From DAHUYF01 sp963838385 (GTDB taxonomy: Bacteria > Pseudomonadota > Alphaproteobacteria > ATCC43930 > CGMCC-115725): a stretch of DNA of 64,000 nucleotides. The stretch covers positions 434,001 through 498,000 of the forward strand of contig CAWIRE010000006.1 in NCBI GenBank assembly GCA_963838385.1. The letters run 5' to 3'. Under the pieces are notes generated by a model, which saw nothing but the letters and a program-made list of their open reading frames with translations, ran no database searches and was not told where the DNA came from. This document shows positions 45,331 through 53,577 of the stretch, piece after piece; within the stretch, counting starts at the first letter, position 1, and each line of letters begins with the position of its first letter. The translations under genes were made by a program, and so were the position numbers.

Positions 45331-47153
45331 CCGCGGTCAACGATTTCGTCGTCAAATTCGCCAACGTCAACGGCTCCGGCTCGGCGAGCGCCAACCAGCT
45401 CTTCGCCAAGGCGATCCTGCGCATGGGCGTGCCGGTGGCGTCGCGCAACATCTTTCCCTCCAACATCCAGGGCCTGCCCACCTGGTTCGAGGTGCGCGTC
45501 TCCGAGGCCGGCCATCTTGGCCGGCGCGGCGGCGTCGACCTCATGGTGGCGATGAATCCGCAGACCTGGGACCAGGACGTGAAGAGCATCGAGCCCGGGG
45601 GCTATCTCTTCTACGATTCGACCCGGCCGATGCCGCTCGGCCGGTTCCGCGACGACATCTCGGTCATCGGCATGCCGCTGACCGAGATCTGCAACCGCGA
45701 GTACAGCGACCCGCGCCAGCGGCAGCTGTTCAAGAACATCATCTATGTCGGCGCGCTGTCGGCGCTGCTCGATATGGACGTGGCGGCGATCGAGACGCTG
45801 ATCGGCGAGCAGTTCAAGGGCAAGGACAAGCTGATCCAGCCCAATCGCCACGCCCTCCATATGGGCCGCGACTATGCGCTGGCGCATCTCTCCTGTCCGC
45901 TCGGGCTCAGCCTGCGGCGCTCGGACGCGGTCGGCGACCGCATCTACCTCGAGGGCAACAGCGCCGCGGCGCTGGGCGCGCTCTATGGCGGCGCCACCGT
46001 CTGCGCCTGGTACCCGATCACGCCGTCCTCCTCGCTCGCCGAGGCCTTCACCCGGCATTGCCGGCGCTACCGCGTCGATGCCGCCACGGCCAAGAACCGC
46101 TTCGCGATCATCCAGGCCGAGGACGAGCTGGCCTCGATCGGCATGGTGATCGGCGCCGCCTGGAACGGCGCGCGCGCCTTCACCGCCACCTCCGGCCCCG
46201 GCATCTCGCTGATGCAGGAATTCCTGGGGCTCGCTTATTTCGCCGAGATCCCGGCGGTGATCTTCGACGTGCAGCGCGGCGGGCCTTCCACCGGCATGCC
46301 GACGCGCACGCAGCAGGCGGACATCCTCTCCTGCGCCTACGCCTCGCATGGCGACACCAAGCACGTGCTGCTCTTTCCCGAGGATCCGCGCGAGTGCTTC
46401 GAGATGGGCGCGCTGGCCTTCGACCTCGCCGACCGGCTGCAGACGCCGATCTTCGTCATGCTCGATCTCGACATCGGCATGAACGAATGGCTGTGCGAGC
46501 CGCTCCGCTGGGACGACAAGCGGCGCATGGATCGCGGCAAGGTGATGAGCGCCGCCGATCTCGAGGCCGGCAAGGAGTTCGGCCGCTATCTCGATGTCGA
46601 CGGCGACGGCATCCCCTACCGCACGTATCCCGGCACGCATCCGACGCGCGGCGCCTTCTTCACCCGCGGCACCACCAAGAACCGCCATGCCCGCTACAGC
46701 GAGGAAGGCACGGACTACGTCGAGAACATGCAGCGGCTGCTGAGGAAGTTCGAGACCGCGAAGACGCTGGTGCCGAAGCCGGTGGCGCATCCGGCGAAGC
46801 AGCCGACGGGGTACGGCGTGCTCTATTTCGGCTCGACGACGCCGGCGATGCACGAGGCGCTCTCCGCGCTCGAGGCGCAGGGCATCCACCTCGACGGTCT
46901 CCGGCTGAGGGGCTTTCCCTTCGGGCAGGAGGTGCTCGATTTCGTCGCCGCGCACGAGCAGGTCTTCGTCGTCGAGCAGAACCGCGACGCGCAGCTGCGC
47001 ACGCTGCTGCTGGCCGAGGCCGGGCTCGACCCGGCGAAGCTCACATCCGTGCTGCACTATGACGGCACGCCGATCACCGAGCGCTTCATCAGCCGCGCCA
47101 TCGCGGAGCGGCTGCGCGCGCTCAACGTGACGCCGCTGAGGAAAACCGTATGA
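45315..47153 (+). CDS. 2-oxoacid:acceptor oxidoreductase, fused gamma-alpha subunit
   Basis: 612 residues. The N-terminal gamma-type domain (about residues 1-190) reads VKFANVNGSGSASANQLFAKAILRMG, then SEAGHLGRRGGVDLMVAMNP. The alpha (pyrimidine-binding) domain follows with YLEGNSAAALGALYGGATVCAWYPITPSSSLAEAF, IIQAEDELASIGMVIGAAWNGARAFTATSGPGISLMQEF and VQRGGPSTGMPTRTQQAD, all conserved in 2-oxoglutarate/pyruvate oxidoreductases. It ends with a transketolase-C-like domain. ATG 45315 lies inside the preceding gene and its stop overlaps the beta subunit (ATGA). Substrate, 2-oxoglutarate or another 2-oxoacid, is not decided by sequence alone. Confidence 0.93.
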   Translation: MSQPITAVNDFVVKFANVNGSGSASANQLFAKAILRMGVPVASRNIFPSNIQGLPTWFEVRVSEAGHLGRRGGVDLMVAMNPQTWDQDVKSIEPGGYLFYDSTRPMPLGRFRDDISVIGMPLTEICNREYSDPRQRQLFKNIIYVGALSALLDMDVAAIETLIGEQFKGKDKLIQPNRHALHMGRDYALAHLSCPLGLSLRRSDAVGDRIYLEGNSAAALGALYGGATVCAWYPITPSSSLAEAFTRHCRRYRVDAATAKNRFAIIQAEDELASIGMVIGAAWNGARAFTATSGPGISLMQEFLGLAYFAEIPAVIFDVQRGGPSTGMPTRTQQADILSCAYASHGDTKHVLLFPEDPRECFEMGALAFDLADRLQTPIFVMLDLDIGMNEWLCEPLRWDDKRRMDRGKVMSAADLEAGKEFGRYLDVDGDGIPYRTYPGTHPTRGAFFTRGTTKNRHARYSEEGTDYVENMQRLLRKFETAKTLVPKPVAHPAKQPTGYGVLYFGSTTPAMHEALSALEAQGIHLDGLRLRGFPFGQEVLDFVAAHEQVFVVEQNRDAQLRTLLLAEAGLDPAKLTSVLHYDGTPITERFISRAIAERLRALNVTPLRKTV

Positions 47154-48205
47154 CCTACATCGCCAAGCCCAAGCTGCACCATCCCAAGCTGCCGACCAAC
47201 AAGCTGGGGTTCACCCATCGCGACTACGAAGGCGCGGTCTCGACGCTCTGCGCCGGCTGCGGCCATGACAGCATCAGCGCCGCCATCGTCCAGGCCTGCT
47301 TCGAGCTCGACCTGCCGCCGCATCGCATCGCCAAGCTCTCCGGCATCGGCTGCTCGTCGAAGACGCCGACATATTTCCTCGGCGCCTCGCACGGCTTCAA
47401 CAGCGTGCACGGCCGCATGCCGTCGGTGCTGACCGGCGCCAACCTCGCCAACCGCGATCTGATCTATCTCGGCGTCTCCGGCGACGGCGACAGCGCCTCG
47501 ATCGGGCTGGGCCAGTTCGCCCATTCGATCCGCCGCGGCGTCAACATGGTCTATATCGTCGAGAACAACGGCGTCTACGGCCTGACCAAGGGCCAGTTCT
47601 CGGCCACCGCCGACAAGGGGTCGAAGAACAAGCGCGGCGTGATGAACACCGACAGCTCGATCGACATGGTGAGCATGGCCATGCAGTTCGGCGCGAGCTT
47701 CGTCGCGCGCAGCTTCTCCGGTGACAAGGATCAGCTCGTGCCGCTGCTCAAGGCGGCGATCGCCCATGACGGCGCCGCCTTCCTCGACGTCATCAGCCCT
47801 TGCGTCGCCTTCAACAACCATGTCGGCTCGACCAAGAGCTTCGATTTCGTGCGCGAGCACAACGAGGCGGTCAACCGCCTCGATTTCATGACCCCGCGCG
47901 AGCCGATCCGCGTCGACTACGAGCCCGGCACGGTCGAGGTGGTGACGCAGCACGACGGTTCGGTGCTGCGCCTGCGCAAGGTCGCCGCCGATTACGACGT
48001 GCACAACCGCATCGCGGCGATGAACTACCTGCAGGAGCGCAGCGCGGCCGGCGAGGTGGTCACGGGCCTGCTCTACCTCGATGCCGAGGCGCATGATCTG
48101 CACGGCTATCTCCACACCGTGGAGAAGCCCTTCAACGAGCTCGGCGAGGCCGAGCTGATCCCCGGCGCCGAGGCGCTGGAGCGCGTCAACCAGTCGCTGC
48201 GCTAG
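47150..48205 (+). CDS. 2-oxoacid:acceptor oxidoreductase, beta (TPP-binding) subunit
   Basis: 351 residues. Iron-sulfur and TPP region: TLCAGCGHDSISAAIVQA and LSGIGCSSKTPTYFLGASHGFNSVHGRMPSV, with a further Cys in SPCVAFNNH. The TPP motif is GDGDSASIGLGQFAHSIRRGVNMVYIVENNGVYGLTKGQ. The C-terminal extension carries no ferredoxin sites, as in two-subunit enzymes. ATG 47150 overlaps the alpha stop (ATGA). With the two preceding genes this makes a complete operon. Such enzymes oxidise 2-oxoacids to acyl-CoA and reduce ferredoxin, or run in reverse. Confidence 0.94.
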   Translation: MTYIAKPKLHHPKLPTNKLGFTHRDYEGAVSTLCAGCGHDSISAAIVQACFELDLPPHRIAKLSGIGCSSKTPTYFLGASHGFNSVHGRMPSVLTGANLANRDLIYLGVSGDGDSASIGLGQFAHSIRRGVNMVYIVENNGVYGLTKGQFSATADKGSKNKRGVMNTDSSIDMVSMAMQFGASFVARSFSGDKDQLVPLLKAAIAHDGAAFLDVISPCVAFNNHVGSTKSFDFVREHNEAVNRLDFMTPREPIRVDYEPGTVEVVTQHDGSVLRLRKVAADYDVHNRIAAMNYLQERSAAGEVVTGLLYLDAEAHDLHGYLHTVEKPFNELGEAELIPGAEALERVNQSLR

Positions 48206-48264
48206 CCGGCTCGCGCCGCCGGCCGCGCCATCGGCAAAGGGGAACGGTGGTCAGCGAGGCGGCG

Positions 48265-48858
48265 ATGACGGGCCGAGTGACGGGCTGGGTATCGGCGGCG
48301 CTCGCGATCCTCGCCTCGGCTTGCGCCCATCGCGACACCGAGATAGCCGACTGCGCCGATTTCGTCATGTCGCCCTCGCAATATGTCGCGCAGATCCGGG
48401 GCCGCATCGGCGCGATGGAGAATGCGGAGCTCGACTTCGTCTGCCGCGCCGCCGCCTATGGCCGAGCCCAGATCATCTACGCGAGAATGGCGGAGCTGCG
48501 ATCGGCCGATCCGGCCGTCAAGCGGTTTGCCGGCAAGACCGGTGATGCCCAAGAGAAGCTGAGCCGGCGGCTCAGCCAGATCGCGATACAGCACGAGGGC
48601 ATAACGCCGCCGCCGGGGCTCGAGCTCACGGAGCTCGCGGCGCGCGACCGGCTGGCGCAGCTTTCCGGCGAGGATTTCGACCGCCTCTATCTGCAATTCG
48701 CCATGGAGCAGGGACACGCGGCGATTGCGCTCTTTCGCGCCGGCGGCGCCCTTCCGGAGCCGCTCGTCAGCCAGTTTGCCAGCGGCGCGCTGCCGGTTCT
48801 CGAGCAGCGGGTGAGGGAAGCGCAAAGCCTCCTGCGAGAGACCGGCTCCCCGTCCTGA
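48265..48858 (+). CDS. DUF4142-like lipoprotein, paralogue 1
   Basis: 197 residues from ATG 48265 (GAGG upstream; GTG 48247 is an alternative). A signal ends in a lipobox-like ASAC at about residues 17-20. The DUF4142-like helical domain has DFVMSPSQYVAQIRGRIG, AELDFVCRAAAYGRAQIIYARMAELRSADPAVKRFAGKTGDAQ and GEDFDRLYLQFAMEQGHAAIALF. Two similar proteins follow at 49567 and 50318. DUF4142 proteins are periplasmic or outer-membrane four-helix bundles of unknown role. Confidence 0.85.
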   Translation: MTGRVTGWVSAALAILASACAHRDTEIADCADFVMSPSQYVAQIRGRIGAMENAELDFVCRAAAYGRAQIIYARMAELRSADPAVKRFAGKTGDAQEKLSRRLSQIAIQHEGITPPPGLELTELAARDRLAQLSGEDFDRLYLQFAMEQGHAAIALFRAGGALPEPLVSQFASGALPVLEQRVREAQSLLRETGSPS

Positions 48859-49082
48859 CCCCGCGATCCGCTTGGCGGCGACGCGCATGACCGCGATTTC
48901 ATCGCCGCAAGGATGTCGTTGGCGTCAGCAACCGAACGCAACACCGCGCGTCGCGCGCTCAACCATTTGAAAGACGTTAGGTATCATTTTTGCCGTTGCG
49001 GCGTTTTCCGCAAGGGATACCGTGACATGTTAGCGCTCAACCGTTTCGAAGAGGTGCGGCCTTTCATCAGCGGAGGATCGCC

Positions 49083-49547
49083 ATGACACGCAAGGCAGGA
49101 TGCCTTTACGGGCTGCTCATCCTCGTGTTGCTGGGCTGCACTTCGGGCGGTCCGCAGGCGGATCTCGCAAGGCCTCTTGCTCCCGGCGAAGCGCGTATCG
49201 TCGTCTACCGCAATGACGGGATCTATGAGAGCCTCGACTGGGTTCCCATCACCTTCAACGGACACGAGGTCGGCGGCTCCGGTCCTGATTCCGTGTTCTT
49301 CCGCGACGTCCCGCCGGGCTCCTACCGCATCGACGTGCTCGGCGAGGCGCTGTGGCCGGGCCAGCAGATCACCGTAGCGGTCGGCGCGGGGCAGACCGCC
49401 TATGTCAAGATCGGCGTCTTCCGCGGGCCCTCCAACGAGAGGTCGGTGGGCGACTCGATCGGGCCGATCTTCGTGCCCGAGGAGGTGGATCCTGCCGTCG
49501 CGCGCGGCGACATCAGCGAGCTGTCGCGCACGGCCGTGCTGCAGTGA
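49083..49547 (+). CDS. Putative lipoprotein, DUF2846-like
   Basis: 154 residues from ATG 49083 (GGAGG upstream). The signal peptide with lipobox VLLGC lies at about residues 15-19. The mature domain is beta-rich: LAPGEARIVVYRNDGIYESLDWVPITFNGHEVG, FFRDVPPGSYRIDV and YVKIGVFRG. This resembles the DUF2846-type beta-sandwich lipoproteins (the PPG.Y.I motif). It sits between DUF4142 paralogues 1 and 2. Function unknown, envelope location likely. Confidence 0.82.
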   Translation: MTRKAGCLYGLLILVLLGCTSGGPQADLARPLAPGEARIVVYRNDGIYESLDWVPITFNGHEVGGSGPDSVFFRDVPPGSYRIDVLGEALWPGQQITVAVGAGQTAYVKIGVFRGPSNERSVGDSIGPIFVPEEVDPAVARGDISELSRTAVLQ

Positions 49548-49566
49548 CGGGATGAGGGCGGCGGCG

Positions 49567-50154
49567 ATGTGGCGCGTCATGGGATGGGGAGTGGCGTCGC
49601 TCGCCGTGCTGAGCATGGCCTCCTGCGCTCAGAGCCGCTCCGAGGCCTATGACTGCAAGGATTTCGTCATGTCGCCCTCGCAGTATAGGGAGCAATTTGC
49701 CGGGCGCCCCGGCCAGGAGACGCAGCAGGAGCTCGATTTCATCTGCCGCGCCGCCGTCTATGGCGACGCGCAAGCGACCGATGCGCGGATGGCCCAGGAA
49801 CGCGCGGCCGATCCGGCGGTCAAGGCGTTCGCCGCGCAGATCGCCGAGACCCAGAGCCGGATGAACCAGCGGCTCGATCGCGTTGCCATACAGCAGGAGG
49901 GCGTGACGCCGCCGCGCGGCCTCGACGCTTCGGCCCTCGCCGCGCGCGACCGGCTCGCCTCGCTCTCCGGCAACGCCTTCGACCGCGCCTATCTGCAAAA
50001 GACGGCGCAGGACGGAACGGCGGCGGCCGCTCTCTTCCGCCAGGGAAGCGCCCTCACGGAGCCGTTCCTCGCCAGCTTCGCCGCCGAAGCGCTGCCCGCG
50101 CTCGAACAGCGGGTGGCGCAAGCACAAAGCCTGCTCCGGCAGCCGGGCTCCTAG
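49567..50154 (+). CDS. DUF4142-like lipoprotein, paralogue 2
   Basis: 195 residues from ATG 49567; an ATG at 49552 in frame is possible. A signal ends in a lipobox-like MASC. The mature part carries the same landmarks as paralogue 1: CKDFVMSPSQYREQFAGRPGQE, ELDFICRAAVYGDAQATDARMAQERAADPAVKAFAAQIAETQ and GNAFDRAYLQKTAQDGTAAAALF. It is closer to paralogue 3 than to paralogue 1. It follows the DUF2846-like gene after 19 bases, so these two are probably co-transcribed. Confidence 0.85.
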   Translation: MWRVMGWGVASLAVLSMASCAQSRSEAYDCKDFVMSPSQYREQFAGRPGQETQQELDFICRAAVYGDAQATDARMAQERAADPAVKAFAAQIAETQSRMNQRLDRVAIQQEGVTPPRGLDASALAARDRLASLSGNAFDRAYLQKTAQDGTAAAALFRQGSALTEPFLASFAAEALPALEQRVAQAQSLLRQPGS

Positions 50155-50317
50155 ACGATTCTCTTGATCGCTTCGCCGCGCCATTCTATATCGGGCGCGC
50201 GCGGTCGGCAGGCCGCGGCGGTGTTGGTTCCCGACAATATTGACCCGCATGCTTCGGTGGATGTCACGGCCCGAGTGCCGCGGCCTCGACCGGCAGCGGG
50301 CGTGAAGGAGGCGGGTG

Positions 50318-50905
50318 ATGCGGCGCGTCGTGGGCTGGCTGTTGGTGACGCTTGCCGTGCTCGGCGCCTCTTCCTGCGCCCAGCACCGCTCCGAGGCGGT
50401 CGACTGCAAAGAGTTCGTCATGGCACCGTCACAATACGATCAGCAATTCCAAGGGCGCCCCGGACAGGAATCGCAGCAGGAGCTCTATTTCATCTGCCAG
50501 GCCGCCGTCTACAGCAGGGCGCAGCTGACCTATGCACGGATGGCGCTGCGGCAATCGGCAAACCCGGCGGTGAAGGACTTCGCCGCCCAGGTTTCCGACG
50601 CCCAGGGCGAGATGACCCAGCGGATCAACCGGACCGCCATTCAGCAGGAAGGCGTGACGGCGCCGCGCGGCCTCGATGCCGCTCATCTGGCGTTGCGCGA
50701 TCAACTCGCGCAGCTCTCCGGCAACGCTTTCGACCGCGCCTATCTGCAGAGCGCGGTGCAGGACGGCCGCGTGGCCATCGCCTTCTTCCACAAGGAGGCC
50801 TCCACCGACGAGCCGGTCATGGGCAAATTTGCCGCCAACGCGCTGCCCGGGCTGCAGCAGCGCGTCGGCCAGGCGCAGGGCCTTCTGCAGCAGACGGGCT
50901 ATTAG
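50318..50905 (+). CDS. DUF4142-like lipoprotein, paralogue 3
   Basis: 195 residues from ATG 50318 (GGAGG upstream; an adjacent GTG 50315 is in frame). The lipobox-like signal end is ASSC. The domain reads CKEFVMAPSQYDQQFQGRPGQE, ELYFICQAAVYSRAQLTYARMALRQSANPAVKDFAAQVSDAQ and GNAFDRAYLQSAVQDGRVAIAFF. It aligns end to end with paralogue 2 at equal length (195 residues), showing tandem duplication. Separation from paralogue 2 is 163 bases, enough for its own promoter. Confidence 0.85.
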   Translation: MRRVVGWLLVTLAVLGASSCAQHRSEAVDCKEFVMAPSQYDQQFQGRPGQESQQELYFICQAAVYSRAQLTYARMALRQSANPAVKDFAAQVSDAQGEMTQRINRTAIQQEGVTAPRGLDAAHLALRDQLAQLSGNAFDRAYLQSAVQDGRVAIAFFHKEASTDEPVMGKFAANALPGLQQRVGQAQGLLQQTGY

Positions 50906-51167
50906 GGCCGCTCATCGGTTCTTCGCCGGTCCGATAGAGTCGAGTATCGACTGCACCGGCCGCGAAAAAACCTTGGCGTCTATCTAGCGAACGAGCCAAC
51001 CCCGCTCTGCGAATTGCTGACGCCGCTTCCGGAACGGCGCGGCGGCCATAAGGGGCGGCGGGAGCGGCCGATGCAGGAGATCGAAAAAGTGCTGCAATGG
51101 CTTGGCAAATATGGTGAAATTGCCTTGCCGGGGGTTTTTTCTCGCGGCCGCCGGCAGGGTGACGCGC

Positions 51168-52109
51168 ATGTCCGGGGGAAAAAGCTTCTGTTTCGAGGCC
51201 TTCACGCTCGATCTGCGGCGGGGCTCGCTGCGCACCGCTGATCGCGAGATCGATCTGCGGCCGAAGAGCTTCGAGGTGCTGCGTTATCTGGTAGAGAATG
51301 CCGGCCGGCTGGTGCCGAAGGACGAGCTGATCCAGACGGTGTGGCCGGACGTCATTGTCACGGATGAATCGCTGACGCGTTGCGTGAGCGACGTGCGTCT
51401 GGCCTTGCGGGACCAGGGGCAGCGGATCATCAAGACCGCGCCGCGCCGCGGCTACTTGTTTGCCGCGCCGGTTTGGCAACCCGCGATGGAAGCTTCTTCA
51501 GCGCCGAGCGCCGCGGCGACATCGCCGGTCATCGCGCTGGCAGCCCAAATCCTCCCAACAGCGCCGTCGAGCCCGGCGTCGCGAAACGAGAGCGCAAGAG
51601 ACCGCGGAGAGGCGAACGAAGCGCGGGTCGAGCCGCGGCCGGCCGAGCGCCGGCAGCTGACCGTCCTGGCGTGCGAGCTGGCCGGTTCGGCGGCGTTCTC
51701 GGCAGAGCTTGATCCCGAGGATTTACGCGAGGTGACGGCCGCCTGTCACAGGCGCTGTGCCGAGATCATCGAGCGGCATCGCGGTTACGTCGCCCGTTAC
51801 TCCGGTGACGGCGTGCTCGCCTATTTCGGCTATGCCCAGGCCCACGAATACGACGCCGAGCGCGCTGTCCAAGCCGGGCTTGCCCTGGTCGAAGCAGCGC
51901 CGAAGCTGCCGACCGGCGCCGGTCCTTCCTTGGCGGCGCGCGTGGGCATCGCCACCGGGCTTGTCGTGGTCAACGACCTCGCGGCTGCCGGGGCGGTCTC
52001 GGAGCCGGCTGTGGTCGGCCAGACCCCCAATCTGGCCGTTCGGTTGCAAATGCTGGCCGAGCCGGGCGCGGTGGTGATCTCGACCTCCAACTCCCGCTGC
52101 GCCTCGTAA
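51168..52109 (+). CDS. Winged-helix regulator fused to a class III nucleotide cyclase domain, truncated
   Basis: 313 residues from ATG 51168. The N-terminal OmpR-type winged helix is at about residues 5-95 (FEAFTLDLRRGSLRTADREIDLRPKSFEVLRYLVENAGRLVPKDEL ... RRGYLFAAP). An Ala/Pro linker follows, then a class III cyclase homology domain from about residue 160 (RRQLTVLACELAGSAAFSAELDPEDLREV; YSGDGVLAYFGYAQAHEYDAERAVQAGL; RVGIATGLVVV). The first metal-site Asp appears as Glu (CELAGS). Proteins of this type normally continue with an ATPase and TPR region to about 1000 residues. Similarity stops abruptly at AVVIST (about 52080), where sequence antisense to an HlyD gene begins. Confidence 0.8.
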   Translation: MSGGKSFCFEAFTLDLRRGSLRTADREIDLRPKSFEVLRYLVENAGRLVPKDELIQTVWPDVIVTDESLTRCVSDVRLALRDQGQRIIKTAPRRGYLFAAPVWQPAMEASSAPSAAATSPVIALAAQILPTAPSSPASRNESARDRGEANEARVEPRPAERRQLTVLACELAGSAAFSAELDPEDLREVTAACHRRCAEIIERHRGYVARYSGDGVLAYFGYAQAHEYDAERAVQAGLALVEAAPKLPTGAGPSLAARVGIATGLVVVNDLAAAGAVSEPAVVGQTPNLAVRLQMLAEPGAVVISTSNSRCAS

Positions 52110-52873
52110 GACGCCTTCTCGGCGGCGATCTGCCCGCGGATCGCGTCGAGCCGGCGGCGGCGATCGGCGATGTCGGCGGCGAGCTCCTGCTTCCTGAGAT
52201 CCAGCTCCTGGTCCTGCTGCCGCGACCAGTCAACGTCGATCGTGTCATTGACGAACACGCCGCGCCGGGCCGCATCGAGCTCGATCTTCAGCGTCTCGAG
52301 CCTCTGTTCGGCGGCGGCGGCCTCGTGGGCGTCGCGTTCCTTCAGGCTGACCGCCTTGTCGACCGCCGCCTGCGGCTGCACTCCTTTCTCGGCCAGCGTC
52401 TTGATCCGGCCATAGGCGGCTGCCAATTCCGCCGCGACCGCGCGGCTAGCGGCGAGCGCCGACCCGGCCTCGGCGATGCGCGCAGAGATCTGCTGCAGGC
52501 GCGTCTGCCGGTAGGCATCGGACTGCCGGGCGAGCCGGTCCCTGGCCGCATCGATGTCGGCGGCCTTGGCCGCCAACGCGTCGAGCTCGAAGGCCAGTGC
52601 CGTGGCCGTCCGCTCGAGATCGCGAACCCGCCCCTCATCGGCCCGTGAATTCGTGATCTCGCCCAGCCTTTGACCTGCCCGCACCGCTTGCCCCACCTGC
52701 AGGCGCGGCATGTCGACGACCCCCTCGATGGGCGCGCGCACGGTGAGGATCCGGGCGTTCACCACGGCATCCTCGCTGGTGACGGAGAGGCTCTCGTTGA
52801 CGAGGACATACGCGGCGACGGCGAAGAGCGACCCGGCTGTCATCAGCTTGGCGATCCTGCGCGGGTTCGACAT
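51830..52873 (-). CDS. HlyD-family membrane fusion protein, truncated at the C-terminus
   Basis: Start ATG 52873 has GGAGGAACCC upstream. A single N-terminal membrane segment (KLMTAGSLFAVAAYVLVNES), a half-lipoyl motif NARILTVRAPIEGVVDM and a long coiled coil (about residues 70-255) identify an HlyD/EmrA-like periplasmic adaptor. HlyD-like sequence ends at about 52084 (SYEAQRELEVE). The frame then runs on to 51830 through DNA that is antisense to the cyclase gene and encodes nothing HlyD-like. The second lipoyl half and beta-barrel domain are missing. Upstream is a LapG-type protease on the same strand. Confidence 0.78.
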   Translation of the reverse strand: MSNPRRIAKLMTAGSLFAVAAYVLVNESLSVTSEDAVVNARILTVRAPIEGVVDMPRLQVGQAVRAGQRLGEITNSRADEGRVRDLERTATALAFELDALAAKAADIDAARDRLARQSDAYRQTRLQQISARIAEAGSALAASRAVAAELAAAYGRIKTLAEKGVQPQAAVDKAVSLKERDAHEAAAAEQRLETLKIELDAARRGVFVNDTIDVDWSRQQDQELDLRKQELAADIADRRRRLDAIRGQIAAEKASYEAQRELEVEITTAPGSASICNRTARLGVWPTTAGSETAPAAARSLTTTSPVAMPTRAAKEGPAPVGSFGAASTRASPAWTARSASYSWAWA

Positions 52874-52947
52874 GGGTTCCTCCTTCTTTGCAGCGATGCC
52901 GCCCGCGGGCGACGGCAGCGGACGAGCGCCGTCCCCGCGGCGGTGGT

Positions 52948-53577
52948 TCACGGCGTGGCGATGGGGGTGCCGGTGACGGCGGCGGCGATGGCGACCGCGC
53001 GAGGCGCGATGTCGAGCCAGATCGCCGGGTTGGCGGAGCTCTGCTGCGATAGCCAGCGGTAGGGGAGCCGGCTCCACTCGATCGGATGCGGCGTGCGATT
53101 GTCGAGGACGAGATCGCCCTCGCTGGTGCGCACCGTCAGCACCAGATGGCCTTCGCCGCGCTCGGTCAGCGCCGTCGTCAACAACAGCGCGGAGCGCGGC
53201 CAGCCGAGCGCCATGAGCTCGCGGCGCTTCTCGAGCGCGAATTTATTGCAATCGCCGTAGCCGTCCGTCGGGTAATCCCAAACATGAGCGGGATCGATGC
53301 GCGGGCGGATGGCGGCATTCACCGCGGTCTGGACCGCCTCGAGCTGCTCGCGGCGCTGCGCGGTCAGCGCGACGGCCGCCTGGGTCTCGCCGGTGGCGAC
53401 GCATTCCTGGAGGTGCCGGGCGCAGAACATAATGAAGCCCGCCGGCGGAACGACGGCGTCGCCGGTCGGCATCGGCGCCGCCGAAGCGGCGTCGAGGACG
53501 AGGGTGCACGAGACGACCAACTGCGCTGCGAATTGTCCCAGCGACTTGAGTGAGATCAGGGGACGGGGATGTGACAT
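52948..53577 (-). CDS. Bacterial transglutaminase-like cysteine proteinase (BTLCP/LapG family)
   Basis: 209 residues. A signal peptide lies at about residues 1-33. The catalytic triad is visible: Cys110 in GYGDCNKFALEKRRELMALG, His144 in GEGHLVLTVRT and Asp159 in LVLDNRT. GGAGG precedes ATG 53577. LapG-type members cut large surface adhesins exported by type I systems under c-di-GMP control, and others sit beside exopolysaccharide genes. The HlyD-like adaptor encoded 74 bases downstream on the same strand supports a secretion or biofilm role. No LapD partner or adhesin is in the window. Confidence 0.88.
   Translation of the reverse strand: MSHPRPLISLKSLGQFAAQLVVSCTLVLDAASAAPMPTGDAVVPPAGFIMFCARHLQECVATGETQAAVALTAQRREQLEAVQTAVNAAIRPRIDPAHVWDYPTDGYGDCNKFALEKRRELMALGWPRSALLLTTALTERGEGHLVLTVRTSEGDLVLDNRTPHPIEWSRLPYRWLSQQSSANPAIWLDIAPRAVAIAAAVTGTPIATP

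Noticed and set aside
45168..47057. Long minus-strand frame antisense to the oxidoreductase alpha subunit
   Set aside because: It lies opposite a conserved enzyme gene and has no start signal or domain.
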